From Penium margaritaceum (Eukaryota > Streptophyta > Zygnematophyceae > Desmidiales > Peniaceae), in NCBI GenBank assembly GCA_023375785.1, contig SZWC01003926.1:57081-121080 (forward strand): a stretch of 64,000 nucleotides of DNA, read 5' to 3'. The position numbers and the translations under genes were made by a program. Of this stretch, positions 9,907-21,054 are shown piece by piece (the first letter of the stretch is position 1; every line of letters starts with the position of its first letter). Below the pieces are notes generated by a model. The model searched no databases, was not told where the DNA came from, and saw nothing but the letters and a program-made list of their open reading frames with translations.

Positions 9907-11060
9907 AGAAAGGGGGGAGGGGTACCCCCCTTGGGGGTCCCCCCAACGAAGGAGGACCCCTTCCTAGTGGGGCTGTTAGCCATGGTTTTGGTGTCCTTTT
10001 GTTTTTTTGTGTGTGCTGCTGATGTCAGTAGTGACGTCAGCCTAGGACGGCTGGAATCAGTAGCTGCTGCCGCGTAATCTGTTGTTGCTGCTACTATGAA
10101 GCTTCTTCACCACCCTTCTACCCTTTGTTTTGTTGATGACGTCAGTAGTGGCGTCAGAGGCTGGATGCTGACGTAAGTAGCGGCTGTTGTTAGGGCCACT
10201 ACTGCGCAGCTGCAGCGGCTGCTATTATTCATATCGCTGCTACTGCTGTTGCTACCGCTGCTTGCCACTGCTGTTGCAGCAGCTGCTGCTGCTGCTGCTG
10301 CTACTACTGCTGTGACTATTGTGGCAGCAACAACTGCTGCTTCTGTTGCTGTTGTTGTAGCAGCTAGTGCTGCGGGTGGTGCTGCTGTTGCTATGGCTGC
10401 TGTGGCAGCATCAGCTGCTGTTGTTGTTGCTGTTGTTGTAGCTTCTGCTGCGTGCTCCTACGGCTGCTATGGCTGCTGCAGCAGCTATGGCAACTGCTGC
10501 TGGGGTGGGGGAATGTTTTGTTTGTATCTTTTTTTTCCTTTTCGTCTGGCACAGCGAGCCGTGCTGCTCGCTGTGGGTTGCGAGCAGCGAGCTCGCTGCT
10601 CGCTACCAGCAGTTCGCTGCTCGCAGCGAGCAGCGGCTCGCTGCTTGCAGCCCGCCGCTCACGATGAGCTGCGGGCTGCGAGCTGCAGCAGCTACTGTTG
10701 GATGCTGCCGGCTGCTGCTCGCTGCTGCTGCTGTTGTAGCCGGCTGCTACTATTGCTTGCTGCTACAGCTGCTACAGCTTGCTACTGCTGCTGCTCACTG
10801 CTGCTGCTGCTGCTCGCCACCGTTGCTGTTACTGCTGCAAGCTGCTGCTGCTAGCCGCCGCTGCACCTTGCTGCTGCGGACTGCTGCTGCTGCTACAAGC
10901 TGCTGCGAGCTATTGCTGATGCTGGCTGCTACTGTTGCTGCTGCGAGCTGCTACAAGCTGCTGCTGGTGTTGGGTGCTGCTGCTCTACGCAACTGTTGCT
11001 GGCTACTGCTGCCAGTGCTCGCTGCAGTTGCCTGCCGCTGCTGCTGTTGCTGCTTGGTGG
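9820..11060 (-). repeat. degenerate CTG/CAG triplet tract in the copia B leader
   Basis: About 1.2 kb is dominated by CTG, GCT and TTG triplets on the plus strand (CAG and CAA on the minus strand). It is imperfect, with interruptions such as a GC-rich patch at 9905-9960 and spaced TGACGTCA-like motifs at 10022-10175. It sits between the primer site and gag of B. The plus-strand open frames of Ala, Leu and Cys runs here are low-complexity artefacts. Element J has a smaller, more degraded tract in the same place. Confidence 0.85.
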
Positions 11061-11160
11061 TGCAAGTCACTGCACCGGGGTGAAGTTGCCACGTGCGCGT
11101 CGCCCGCAGGTGTCGGACGCGGCCTGCCGCTCATCTCCTCGCGTCACACGTGGGGATTAG

Positions 11161-11280
11161 TGCTGCCGGAAAAAAATCGGCAGCATTTCCCCTGGCCCAG
11201 TGGCCGTGGGAAAAAATCTGGCGCCGCCACCAGGCGGGTCAATGACATGCTGCAGGATTTTTTCCGGCAGCATTTCCCCT
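11161..11280. repeat. pair of poly-A/T hairpins with shared tails
   Basis: At 11161-11185 an 8-bp stem TGCTGCCG/CGGCAGCA encloses GAAAAAAAT. At 11248-11273 a related hairpin with the stem TGCTGC/GCAGCA encloses a T-rich loop. Both are followed by CATTTCCCCT. They lie between the B primer-binding site and its triplet tract. A role, for example in RNA packaging, would be speculation. Confidence 0.6.
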
Positions 11281-11356
11281 ACACTGGCGCGTATGGAGGT
11301 CCGCCGGTGTTGTCTGGCACCTGTACGCCAGTCTTCTGCTGCTGGTGCTACGCTCT

Positions 11357-11370
11357 GGCTGTGATACCAA
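11357..11370 (-). promoter_or_regulatory. primer-binding site of copia B
   Basis: The minus strand reads TTGGTATCACAGCC here, close to the TGGTATCAGAGC complement of the initiator tRNA-Met 3' end used by plant copia elements. It lies two bases inside the inner end of the 5' LTR. The tRNA would prime minus-strand cDNA synthesis. The mismatches suggest age. Confidence 0.7.
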
Positions 11371-11372
11371 AA

Positions 11373-12187
11373 TGGAAAACAACGCAGCAGGTTGAGGCAG
11401 CAGCATTGTTGATGCAGCGTGTGGGTTTCCACGCTCGTTGCTTGAGTCTGCTACCCCCTCAGTCTACTGCTCTAGAGACTAAGTCTGGAAGCTCTGGGTT
11501 TGTTACCCAGAAATGCGCGCGCCTGTGTTTGCGCCAAAAAACAGCTTAAAACTGAAAGTGACTGATTAGGAATGAAGAATGAGTAACAATGGGAGACCCC
11601 TCCAAGTTCTAGCCCCCCTAGCTTTGTAGAAGTTGTTACTCAACTAACCAACCAATCAGAAAATAGTCCTAGACCTATTTTCTGGCAAGCAGGGTTTTCT
11701 CGGTGAGCCTTGCCAGACGGCCGCCAGCCCAAAACCCGGGCGTCGTTCGTTTTGCCTGAAAACTGGACCATACCAAAATACCAACGCTGCGAACGCAGTC
11801 GTGTGGTCAGAATCAGCTAGAAAAATAGCAGCAAAGAGTTATGGCTGCCTGAACCCAGGTAGTGCCTACGATGGTCCATTACGCCAAACAGTGCTACGCA
11901 ACCTGAGACATGGATCCTAGGCAGAGAATGACTCTGCAGATGCATGCAGAGAGCATCTGCAGTGACAGTGACCGCCGGCGACCCAACCGCCGAGGAGGCC
12001 CGCCGATGGAGCTGAGCGCGTTGCCAGAGGGAGGAGGCCCAACGAAGTGCGAGTAGGCCTCAGCGTGCGTCAGATCCACCGGACGACAGTCTAGCAACGT
12101 CAAGTCTCGCCGTCAGTCATCTGCACGCCGATGTACACAAGCCGGGAGGAACAACAGAGCACAATGAGAGGTGCGCAAAAACCAACA
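11373..12187 (-). repeat. 5' LTR of copia B (ends approximate)
   Basis: The inner end is set by the primer-binding site at 11357-11370. The outer end is placed at 12187, where the minus strand reads TGTTGGTTTTTG and where reverse transcriptase reading of element D stops. The terminal inverted repeat is poor, and no target duplication can be tested because the other end of B is missing. It contains no supported gene. Confidence 0.5.
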
Positions 12188-12760
12188 TTGGTGACATCTG
12201 CAAAACCTAGTGGTTGTACCATGTAAATCTCTTCATCCAAGGTACCATGTAGGAAGGCATTATTCGCATCCATCTGATCAAACTCCCACTCATGGTGTGT
12301 CACTAGGCTGAGAAGAGCTGAAGAAGTGGTACATCGTCCAAGAGGTACAAATGTATCATCAAACTTGACGTTGTCAAAAATCGTTTGTAGTAACACGTGC
12401 CTCGTAACGGTCTAGAGCACCATCTCGCTTCAGCTTATGCCGAAAGACCAAGGGTGCTGAGATAGCCTTGCGGCCAGGTGGGAAGTCGACTAGCTCATAC
12501 ACTCCATGCTCTTTCAGAGCAGTCAGCTCCTCCTTCATAGATGTCTCCCAGAGAGATGAGTCTACAACCTCATGATCCTCCCTGGTGATAGTCGTCTCAG
12601 GACCCAAGGGGGAGAGGCCATTGGTGGCAAAGAAAAGAAAATTTGGAAAGAAATTAGGGCATGGAGGCCCATGCAAAAATGAACATGAGCTCACTGTGTG
12701 ATTGCGATGCAAGACGGCATGAATTTGGCTAAGTCTGGAACGCTGAATATAAAAGAACAA
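12188..12760 (-). pseudogene. copia D reverse transcriptase fragment
   Basis: The minus strand gives 'EELTALKEHGVYELVDFPPG' and 'RHKLKRDGALDRYEARVT' (12760-12374). After a frameshift come 'EFDQMDANNAFLHGTLDEE' and 'YMVQPLGFAD' (to about 12200). These are the fingers and palm entry of RVT_2. The Tyr-Val-Asp-Asp box and RNase H are gone: homology ends where the LTR of B begins. It is assigned to D by orientation and order; it could be a separate remnant. Confidence 0.75.
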
Positions 12761-13420
12761 GGAGTGAGTACAAATGAGCCCCTAGCGGGCTGAAGTAGGG
12801 GCGCCGGCAGCTAGCCGCACTGGGCCCCATCACCCCCGCTGAACCCAAAACGAGTCAGCGGGGAGAACACACTACGTACACCACGATAACAATAACGGTG
12901 GTCTCCTCGAGGCACCGGAACAGCTCTCCGAGCGCCCGGGTCTCGACTACCGAGAAAGTAGGAGCAGTGCCCGAAATTCTCGGAATCAACGTCCAAACAT
13001 CACACACGGCTTTCTGAACATCGGAAGCGCTAGTACAGCCACCGGGTCTCCTCGTCGCACCGGTATAGTCCACCGTGTACGCGGGTCTGAACCCACCAAA
13101 AAAAATCTCATAGCTCTCGACAAGCCCACAGGGCTGTCGGAATGCTTGCCTGCGCTGTCGTAGGTGCTGGAGAAGTCTCTGTACAGTCCGGAGGCCCGTC
13201 GTGTCGTCACGCCCTCCTCTACCATATACCGCCAATGTGGGTATATGGATAATGCAACAGCGTCAGTCGTGACGGGTGGAAGCCACACAAACCAACACTC
13301 CCCCTGGCTGACATAACCGTCCACGCGAGAACAAATGAACGAAGGCATGGAACAACAACGTATGCCAAACCACAATCTGCACCTGTCAACCACACACACA
13401 CTCATCTGCTACCCATCTGA

Positions 13421-13835
13421 GGTCTCCCTAGACACTGGCACATCCCACCAAGTGTCTGGGTTTTGACCATGAGAGGAGTGATGCACACGCACACAAACCA
13501 GTGTAATGCACATCATACACATGTCAGACGACAAAATGGTCTCCTCGTGACACTGGTGGTACCAGTGCCCGGGTCTCGACCACTACGAGCAATCAAACAG
13601 GTGTCTTTGTGCCGACCACAATGGAATCATCAATCAACACATATGATCATAGAGGGTCTCCTCGTTACACGGGTGTACCTCACCACGTGTCCAAGTCTCG
13701 ACCACTATGGGCAAACCAGCTGGCATGCACATGCCACACGTAGTATGGCCACACACCAAGACACAGGACCCCATGGTCTCCTCGTGACACTGGTGCAACC
13801 GACCAAGTGTCCAGGTCTCAACCAACATAGTGCGG
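13421..13835. repeat. about 118-bp degenerate tandem repeat, four units
   Basis: GGTCTCC-led units start at 13421, 13539, 13655 and 13775. Each carries a spaced GTGTCC-GGTCTC-GACCAC pattern. Related single copies lie at about 12900 and 13045. On the minus strand the cores read as 'VETWTLGRLHQCHEET' or close variants. The units are diverged and no open frame spans them. Confidence 0.65.
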
Positions 13836-15429
13836 CTGTAACATGCTCATAGCAGAGAATGGACCCCTCGCCTCCTGGACGGAGATGCTAATGTCGTAGC
13901 TGAACAGATCCTGGATGATGAATCATGTGGTCTCTGCATCATATAAAGATAGATCCCCCTGTCATGTACGAGTCAGCTCCCTCCCTCAAAGGCAAAGTGG
14001 TGTCTCCGGCTACGACTCCTCAAGTCGCAACTCCATCACCTGCAGTGTACCAATCCTTGCGTGACTGCCAGGGATCCCAACTCATAGTGTCTCCTCTGTT
14101 TGCTCTACTACGATGCATCTGTGTACGCCAGAGTAAAGGGAATGAGCAAGCAGCACGCGAGCGTGGATTAAGTGGCGGAGCTGGCCTCCGAGGCGGGATA
14201 GAGCACCCTGAGGCACAGGAGTGTACGGCCAAAAGAAGAGGGCTGGAACGACGAACCAGATCACCACTCATGGACGAAGGTGACGATGGAGCAGCTGAGT
14301 CAAATGGATGAAGGTGTGTGATGGCAGCCCCACAAGGAGGAGCGATGACAGAGTCGACAGGAGCGACGATAGAGGAAAATGAAGGCATGCTCAGCTCTCC
14401 TATGGTAGTGTCTGTATCGACTGTCATACTCAGAGCTGATACAAGATCCTCCCCGAGTATAGGTGTGCCAGATGCTGGTGGCGGAAGGCTCGTACTGGTA
14501 GTAGTGATGCTCCCCTCCTCTGAGAATCGCTCACGCGTTGCCATCATCTCCCACTGCAGCATCACTACACGCTCCTACAGGTCGGCGTAATCTGCCTCAG
14601 ACATGTGGAGGTGGCCCACGTTTGCCTTGCGTAGCATAAACTCTGCCTCACTGGATGCTACACATGCAGACTACAGAATTCGCGAATACAGATTTATCTG
14701 CATCTTTGCTGCTGAAGACAATGGAGCCGGTGCTGCTGCATCCTCCTGGGGGTCAACCAAACTCACAATGTGCTGAGACGATGGAACATTGGATGCAGTT
14801 GCAGGTTTCGCATCCACACCATAGCTCGTGTCTGTCATACAAGGAGTGAGCGGTCGCATGCCAAGAGAGAAGGAGAAGGAGGAGTCGTCAGAGTCCGTGG
14901 AGCATGTGGAAATGTCGTCCGTGCAGGTACTGCCACTCTCAGCGCCGATGTGATCGGCAGGGTCACCAACAGGTGAAAACGAGGGGACAGAACTCAGCTC
15001 CTGCCGACGAGATGACTCCATCCACATTTACAGATCTTCTCTAGAGTCCTCGACTACCGCCATGGTGGACACAGGTGTGCAGAACTCCGGCTCAACAGTG
15101 CCGGTCAAGGCGACCGGCAAGCGCAGCTAGCACTCACGTACCACCTTGCCGGGAAGGCTGGTCGCTGCCACCTGCTCGCTAATGGAGTGAGGACTACCAT
15201 CTGACTCCGTCATGTGTGTCGCTGCTCCATTGTGTGTACAGGAACCCGTAGACTCTGGGAACATGGGTGACTCCTCACGCTGAAGCTGGTCCTCAGGTAG
15301 CGCAGACGACATGGAAGAGCTTGCTATGTGTACTACAGCACATGTCCCAGTGACATCTCTCAGAACTGCTACTCTCAAGAATGCCTCAACCTCTAAAAGA
15401 CCATCAGGCCGACTCTACTCATGCACTGC

Positions 15430-15865
15430 GACCGCTGTTCGGCTGGTGTGAGTCCCGTACGCCAACACCCTCGAAAATCCGTATGGGACATCCCGATCCG
15501 CACAGGACTCCTGTGCCACCGCCAGGCCGCTACCGCTCGGAGTCGCGAGTGGCACCACCCAGGCACGCGACACCTGCACTACTCGTGATGCAACCTACTG
15601 CTGCAGAATGTCCGGCTCCTACCCCAGCGTAGATGTCGAACTCGATGACATGCACATCCCAAGTACTCCAACATCTGTCGGACTGGTGTGAGTCTGTTGC
15701 ACACTCTCCCTCAAAATTCCGGTAGAGGCATCCCGATCTGTACGGGACTCCTGTGCCACCACCGGACCCCCACCGGTCGAAGCTGCGAGTGGCACCACCC
15801 AAGGACGTCGTGCCTCTGCTCCTCCTGATGTCTCTTGCTGCTGTGGAAGATCTAGATCCAGCCCG
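15430..15865. repeat. about 240-bp tandem duplication
   Basis: 15430-15625 and 15670-15865 align at an offset of about 240 bases. Shared landmarks are CTGGTGTGAGTC, GGGACTCCTGTGCCACC-like stretches and GCGAGTGGCACCACCCA. The minus-strand copies read 'RRPWVVPLAASTGGGPVVAQ' and 'SRAWVVPLATPSGSGLAVAQ', so conservation extends to the protein reading. Many third-position changes show that it is old. Confidence 0.75.
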
Positions 15866-16549
15866 GACGATGGCCTGCAAGTCTCCACCATGAACGCCAT
15901 GTCGGGATCAGACTCCACACCACCGTATCATCTGAGTCTGCCTGAGCTGACGCTCGGGCACCACGACCCGGCGCGAGTGCGGATCCTATCACTACGGTCA
16001 CATCAGGAAATGTGCGGTGACCACACTACTGTAGAGGTGTCAACTACACTATGGAACTCCTTAGAGATGAGTGAGTATCCGAGGGTTGTACCACCGTGCA
16101 TGACCCCAACACCCAGGCCATCCAAGGTAGTGGTGGCAAGGCCCAAGGCACGAATCAATGGTAACTTGACATAACACAACTGGGAATGAAGGGCATTATG
16201 TCAATTTCCACAAGTGTATGGCTTGAGGGAAGGGAGAACAGAACCGGGAAGAGCGGCCACGCGTGAGGCCACATGAGACTAAATTGTGGAAATTGAGGAC
16301 GAGGATGATGGATGAGGAGAAGGAGAAGGAAAAGAGTGTAGATCAGTAGAGGGAGATGTAGACAAAGCAAGAGGTGGTAAAGACGGGACAGAGGTAATGG
16401 ATGTACCAGCAGAGTCCTCGGTGAACGGAGTCAATGGTGAGACACTGGGGCATCATCTTTGAAGTGCACAACACCATTGCCCCAGTGCCCTGATCCAAGG
16501 AGGCAACAAGAATGACAAAAGGAGAGATACTCACCACAGCCAGATATGA

Positions 16550-16837
16550 GAGAGAGGCCAGGATGGTAACAAGGGCAAGATGATCACGATCACGTTTAAA
16601 GACCGATTCAAAGAACGGAGCATATTCAAAGAACTCAAGAATATGACATCAAGAGAGATCCCAAAACCTCTGGGCATTGGACTGCAAGGATACACCTAGA
16701 AAGACTCAGAGACGAACCCAACCATATAGTTTGTCATCACGCATGTCAACAATAAGCCACAAAATAACAACACAACCCGAGATACAAGCAAGGCGAAGGA
16801 TAGAATGAGAACTCGTCCAACGTTTGTAAGGAGTGAT
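16550..16837 (-). pseudogene. copia D integrase, C-terminal part
   Basis: The minus strand reads 'TPYKRWTSSHS', 'GCVVILWLIVDMRDDKLYG' and 'VFLGVSLQSNAQRFWDLS'. This matches in order the integrase tail of B ('TPYQHW', 'WGCVAIVW', 'FFGVSHQSNVWRFWDPS'). A TGA interrupts it. The preceding integrase part lies at 23165-23882, on the other side of element E. Confidence 0.82.
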
Positions 16838-17785
16838 TGTTGGGAAATCCGTGTGGTGTAGTCCCGACGTTAATTTGACCTTCTCAAGTGGCCCACGTCT
16901 TTTGTTTTGGGCGAATTTGAGACTGAGCGTGAGCTTTCTACTCACCTCACGCTATGTGAGCATGAATTTGGAGACAATCAGTTTTGCGAAGGGAATAACG
17001 ACACTTTGCGTTAGTTGTTTTACATAGACGTGATCTAGAAATTAATAGGGCTATTCATGAGCTCTCCAATGCACCAAACCGTGAACGATTTGGCCAAGCA
17101 TAGCCCATTTACGCTTGCCGAAGCGCAGGTCTCACCCACCACAGAAACGCCTAATCCCTCCATGGTGCGCACACGCCGTGGCGTCTTCCTTCACAAGCGA
17201 ATTGTCCTTCCCAAGGCGTAGATCCCTGTGCACGTGATTGAGGGGTCGAGTTGCACCTCGACCACTTTTGGATTGAGCTTGGTGATGGGGTGCGATAGGG
17301 TTTGAAACCTGTCCGCGGACCTGCAGTCATAATTTTGACTGTCCCTGAGTAACAAACCATACTACTGAGTTTGGGACTCCGAGCCAGGATTTTGGTCAAG
17401 TCCCTCAGTAACAATCTGCACAAATGGATACGGTGGATATCATGCACCGGACACCTCGGCAGTCTTCCGGGGCTAAATACCCAGATAGACATTTGTTACT
17501 CGTTCCGGTCGATTTTTCACCGGCAGTCGAGTCGCGGCCGGCTCCTGGAGCCGCTGCACACACCTGAAAATTGGAAACTCATATCTCCTTCATTACTTGT
17601 CCGATTCCAATGAAACAACTTCCACTGGATTGAGTGACTCATAAACTTTTAGGATAATCCTCCATTTTAGGATCCAAGCAATATTTTAGCCACTAGATCC
17701 AACCGCAAGGATTTTCCTCTCTCAAGCGACTAGTCGGCACCTGCTGGCGCCACACTTGGGCATGCGGAGGGACAATTCTTCAACA
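16838..17785 (-). repeat. 3' LTR of copia E
   Basis: On the minus strand it runs from TGTTGAAGAATTG (17785) to TTTCCCAACA (16838). The complementary purine tract GCAAAGAGGAGAA lies just outside at 17786-17798. It aligns along its whole length with 22206-23164. Confidence 0.9.
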
Positions 17786-17899
17786 TTCTCCTCTTTGCAC
17801 CTGTCATGCCCCGCTGCTCCTGCTTGCTCTCACCCATCTTCCGCTACGCCCATCATAGCTGGTCATCCCAAGGCTGGCCACGTTCATCTCGTGCCAGTC

Positions 17900-19564
17900 C
17901 GCAGGTTGCGCTTTGGTTTAGCAATCTGGAAGCATGTTGTGCTTGCTGCGGTTCTGCAGCACAACCTGCCCCTTTTCAACCATGTCACATGCGTCGTGAT
18001 AACGCACGTCAATGTGCTTTGTCCTCATATGTTGTGTATGGTTGTTGGTCAGCGAGATAGAGCCGGTGTTGTCCTCTTGCACCATCGCAGGCTCCTGCTA
18101 CGCCATGCCCAACTCTCCCAACAACATGCAAAGCCACACCGCTTTCTTGACCGCCTCGGCCAGCGCAATGTACTCTGCTTCCACTATGGAGGTGGCGACG
18201 CAGTCCTACTTCCTGCTGCACCGCGAGACTGTTGCACCAGGGATGAAGAACTCGTAGCCGGATGTGGACTTCCGCTTGTTCACATCGCTAGCATAGTCTG
18301 CATCTGTATAGCAGACCAGACCCAAGGGATCTGACTGCCCCTTGCCGTCGAACCTCAAGCATGCGTGCCACATCACACATTCAGGTAGCAAAGGATGCGC
18401 TTGACCGCCTGCCAGTGTAGTGGCCCTAGATCAGTTACGTACCTGCTCACTTGGCCACCGCGTAGGCCAGGTCCCGTCTATTCGCCAACATGGTGCACAT
18501 GAGGCTGCCCATCACCGATTGGTAGGACACCCCTGCCATATCCTACCGCTTTGCTTTTGTTTACGGTGCCATTTCCGCACTGAGGTCACAGGTTGTGGAG
18601 ACAAGACTACAAACTGGTTTGTAGTGCTCCATGTCGTACCGCTTCAGTACCTCGGTCACATATTGGGCCTGTCCTAGCTCAAGTGTGCGCGCCCTCCGGT
18701 TCCGCGTGATGCTTACATCGAGGTAGAACTCTAGCTCCCCCATGTTCGACATCTAGAACGTGCTACTGGATTGCTCTTTCAGTTGCTATAGGCTTGGCAT
18801 GTCTGAAGAGAACATGATCAGATCTTCCATGTAGAGTGCAATGATCTAATGAAGCTTCTTGCTGAACTGCACATACACTCTGTGATCCGCCGCACATTGT
18901 TTGAAGCCAAGTTGTACCAGGAAGCTGTCCATCTATTGGTACCAGCATTGGGGTGATTGTTTTAGTCCATACAAGAACTTCCGCAGCTTGCACATCTTGC
19001 CCTCAGGTGCCTCCATCCCCTCCTGCACTCTATGTAGATTTCTTTGTCGATGATGCAGTTGAGGAAAGCCATCTTTACGTCCATGTGGTGGGGCTCCATA
19101 TCCTTCGCGAGTGCGACCGCAAGAATCTCCCGGATGTATGTGAGCTTGGCATTGGGGGAAAATATATCATCGTAGTGCTCGCCCTTATGTTGTGTGTACC
19201 CCTTTCCCACGAGCCATGCCTTGTACTTGTCCACCATACCTTCTTTTGTGAACTTGGTCTTCAAGACCTACTTAGAGCCGATGACCTTTGCATCTTTCGA
19301 CCTGTCAACCAACTCCCACGTGCCGTTTTGAGCAATGGACACCAATTATGACTTGATGGTAGCATCCCATTGCTTTCCCTCGGGCCGCACAAGCACTTCT
19401 TGCATGGTCATCCGCTCCATTGATGCAGCCGGCATGCATTGCGTCATGCCGATCCATCGACCGGTGCCTGGGTCAAAGCACTTTTCCGCTCTCCATTGCC
19501 TCCTGCTGTGGCGAGGCAGTTTTGGTGGCGCCTCGTTGCGCTGCTCCAATTCTTCTGACTCCAC
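17900..19564 (-). pseudogene. copia E reverse transcriptase and RNase H
   Basis: RT entry reads 'MQEVLVRPEGKQWDATIK' (about 19410-19346). 'KTKFTKEGMVDKYKAWLVGK' (19264-19200), 'HHMDVKMAFLN' and the 'LYGLKQSP'-type box follow in other frames. The polymerase box reads Tyr-Met-Glu-Asp near 18815-18835, so the first catalytic Asp has become Glu. 'MGELEFYLDVSITRN' begins the connection domain. RNase H shows 'CYTDADYASDVNKRKSTSGY' (18310-18250) and 'RTKHIDVRYH' near 18000. There are many stops and frameshifts. Confidence 0.88.
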
Positions 19565-19923
19565 TCACTCTGGTGAAACATCGACCGGACGGCTCCCCAA
19601 GGATCTCTCTCCCTCCAACGAAACATCGACAAGACAGGCGGCACGTCCGGAGGATTTTCCTCTGATGCCCGACTCGAACTCCACCGGGAGTGCGTGCTTT
19701 GACACCTGTAGTGCCTCCTCCAACAGATCCTTCCGCCAGATCTCCAGTCCATCTACATCGTCATCGGAGTCATCCACGTTGGCTGCTGGCTCTGTTGCAA
19801 CGATGTGCTTCGACGCCGCATCCTCAACCTATGTGTCCGCCGGCTCCTTCTCGTAGTCAAGGAGCTGGAACCACTCCTCCTATTTTGGAGTGCTCCCAAT
19901 GCTCATGTCGTTGCTACTGTTGC

Positions 19924-21045
19924 TCATGCTCTTCTGCTCGGCAACCTCGGCGTCACAGCTGCGGATGACCTCTTGCATGCATGGGTCCTAGAGCCGATAT
20001 TCCTGTTGCTCACTCTCATCGCCAAGGAACAAGTACGGCTTTGCCTACGATTCAATTTTTTTTTCACGTCGCTGTGCCGCCTGCACCATCGTGTGCGCAT
20101 TGCACTGAACACATTCAGGTGTACCACGTTTGGCTTGCACCCGCTCCAAACCTCCTGTGGTGTCTTCCAGCTGCCCTTACCCTTCAACACCACTGTTGGG
20201 GTGAGGTTGATGGTGTAGCTCGCAATACACACAGCCTCCGTCCCAAACCCTCGTGGCAACCTTGCATACACAAGCATCGTCTGTTCCATGCTTAGTAGTG
20301 TTGTGTTTACCCGCAACACCACTCGATTAGATTGTGTCGAGTACGGCATAGTGGATTCCCACTTGATGCCCTGCTGCTTCATCCACCCCTTGCAGCCCAC
20401 GTACTCTCCACCATTGTCGCAGCATAGCGCTCAGACCTTCTAGCCAGTCTGCCTCTCCACCATTGTGAAGCACTCCTTCAGACGGTCAAGGACCTCGTCT
20501 TTTTGCTTCATGAATTACACGAAGAGCTTCCTACTATAGTCATCAATGAAGGTGAAGATTCATCTCAAGCCTTTTTTTTTACGGAGTTTTGAATGGTTTG
20601 CACAGGTCGCTATGCACAACCTCCATTAGGTCTTTTGCGCGAGCGGCGTTCTCGTTGAATGGCTTCATCGCGCCTTGCCCCAAATGCAAGGCTCGCACTT
20701 TTTGTGCGTTGCTGCATCTGGTGCCGCGTCTGTTGCACCGTCAATGACGAGGCTGTGCAAAATGTCACGCTTTGGCATCTCCTTAACGGTTGCAGGAGCC
20801 GAATGCCTCAAATCCTGGTGCGAAGGCTCTAGATCAGTACTTCCTCCCTTGGCCATGTTGACGATGCGCTCTTGTGAGTTTGCTACATCCAATGCCATTG
20901 GGATCACCTTGGTCTCCACGATGTAGAGACCGCCCTCGTGCTTCGCCTCTAGCATGACCTCGCCGGTGTTGTTATTGTGCACCACTACGTCTTTCCTATG
21001 GAAGAGCGCCTCATACCCCTTATCCGTCAAGCAGCGGACACTCAA
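19924..21045 (-). pseudogene. copia E integrase
   Basis: The pre-integrase part (21045-20665) has 'RCLTDKGYEALFHRKD', 'EGGLYIVETKVIP' and 'CEPCIWGKAR'. The first catalytic Asp is in 'EVVHSDLCKPF' (about 20620-20590), and the second is in 'CDNGGEYVGCKGW' near 20400. Where A reads 'GVAERANQ', E reads 'RVVLRVNT', so the catalytic Glu is lost. The zinc-binding His pair is also degraded ('LEPSHQDLRHS'). The protein is inactive. Confidence 0.88.
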
Positions 21046-21054
21046 AATATCAGC

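Larger units (their letters stand above)
3260..12187 (-). mobile_element. Ty1/copia retrotransposon B, minus strand, with long triplet-rich leader
   Basis: Read on the minus strand from 12187 downwards it shows a 5' LTR (about 11373-12187), a tRNA-Met-type primer site, a 1.5-kb leader full of CAG/CTG triplets, gag, protease, integrase, a repeat-rich linker, reverse transcriptase and RNase H. Its 3' LTR is missing; copia A abuts its RNase H. A solo LTR lies within the integrase. Element J (47290-52600) has the same plan, including the protease context 'ATHHMT' and the triplet leader, so B and J are one family. Confidence 0.85.
12780..16160 (-). other. unassigned Ser/Thr/Pro-rich spacer between D integrase and RT
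   Basis: No known domain was recognised. The minus strand has Ser/Thr/Pro-rich stretches interrupted by stops at 15918-15619, 15378-15127, 15027-14671 and 14565-14020. This resembles the variable linker of copia pol but is far longer than usual (about 3.4 kb). Two internal repeat systems are listed separately. It may be a linker swollen by repeats, or an unrelated insertion whose ends I cannot see. Confidence 0.5.

Noticed and set aside
10249-11083. Plus-strand frames of 200 codons rich in Ala, Val, Leu and Cys
   Set aside because: Low-complexity products of the CTG triplet tract; all three frames stay open for the same compositional reason.
12188-12760. Treating the RT fragment as a separate element
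   Set aside because: Strand and domain order fit the D integrase at 16550-16837, so I assigned it to D; a separate origin stays possible.
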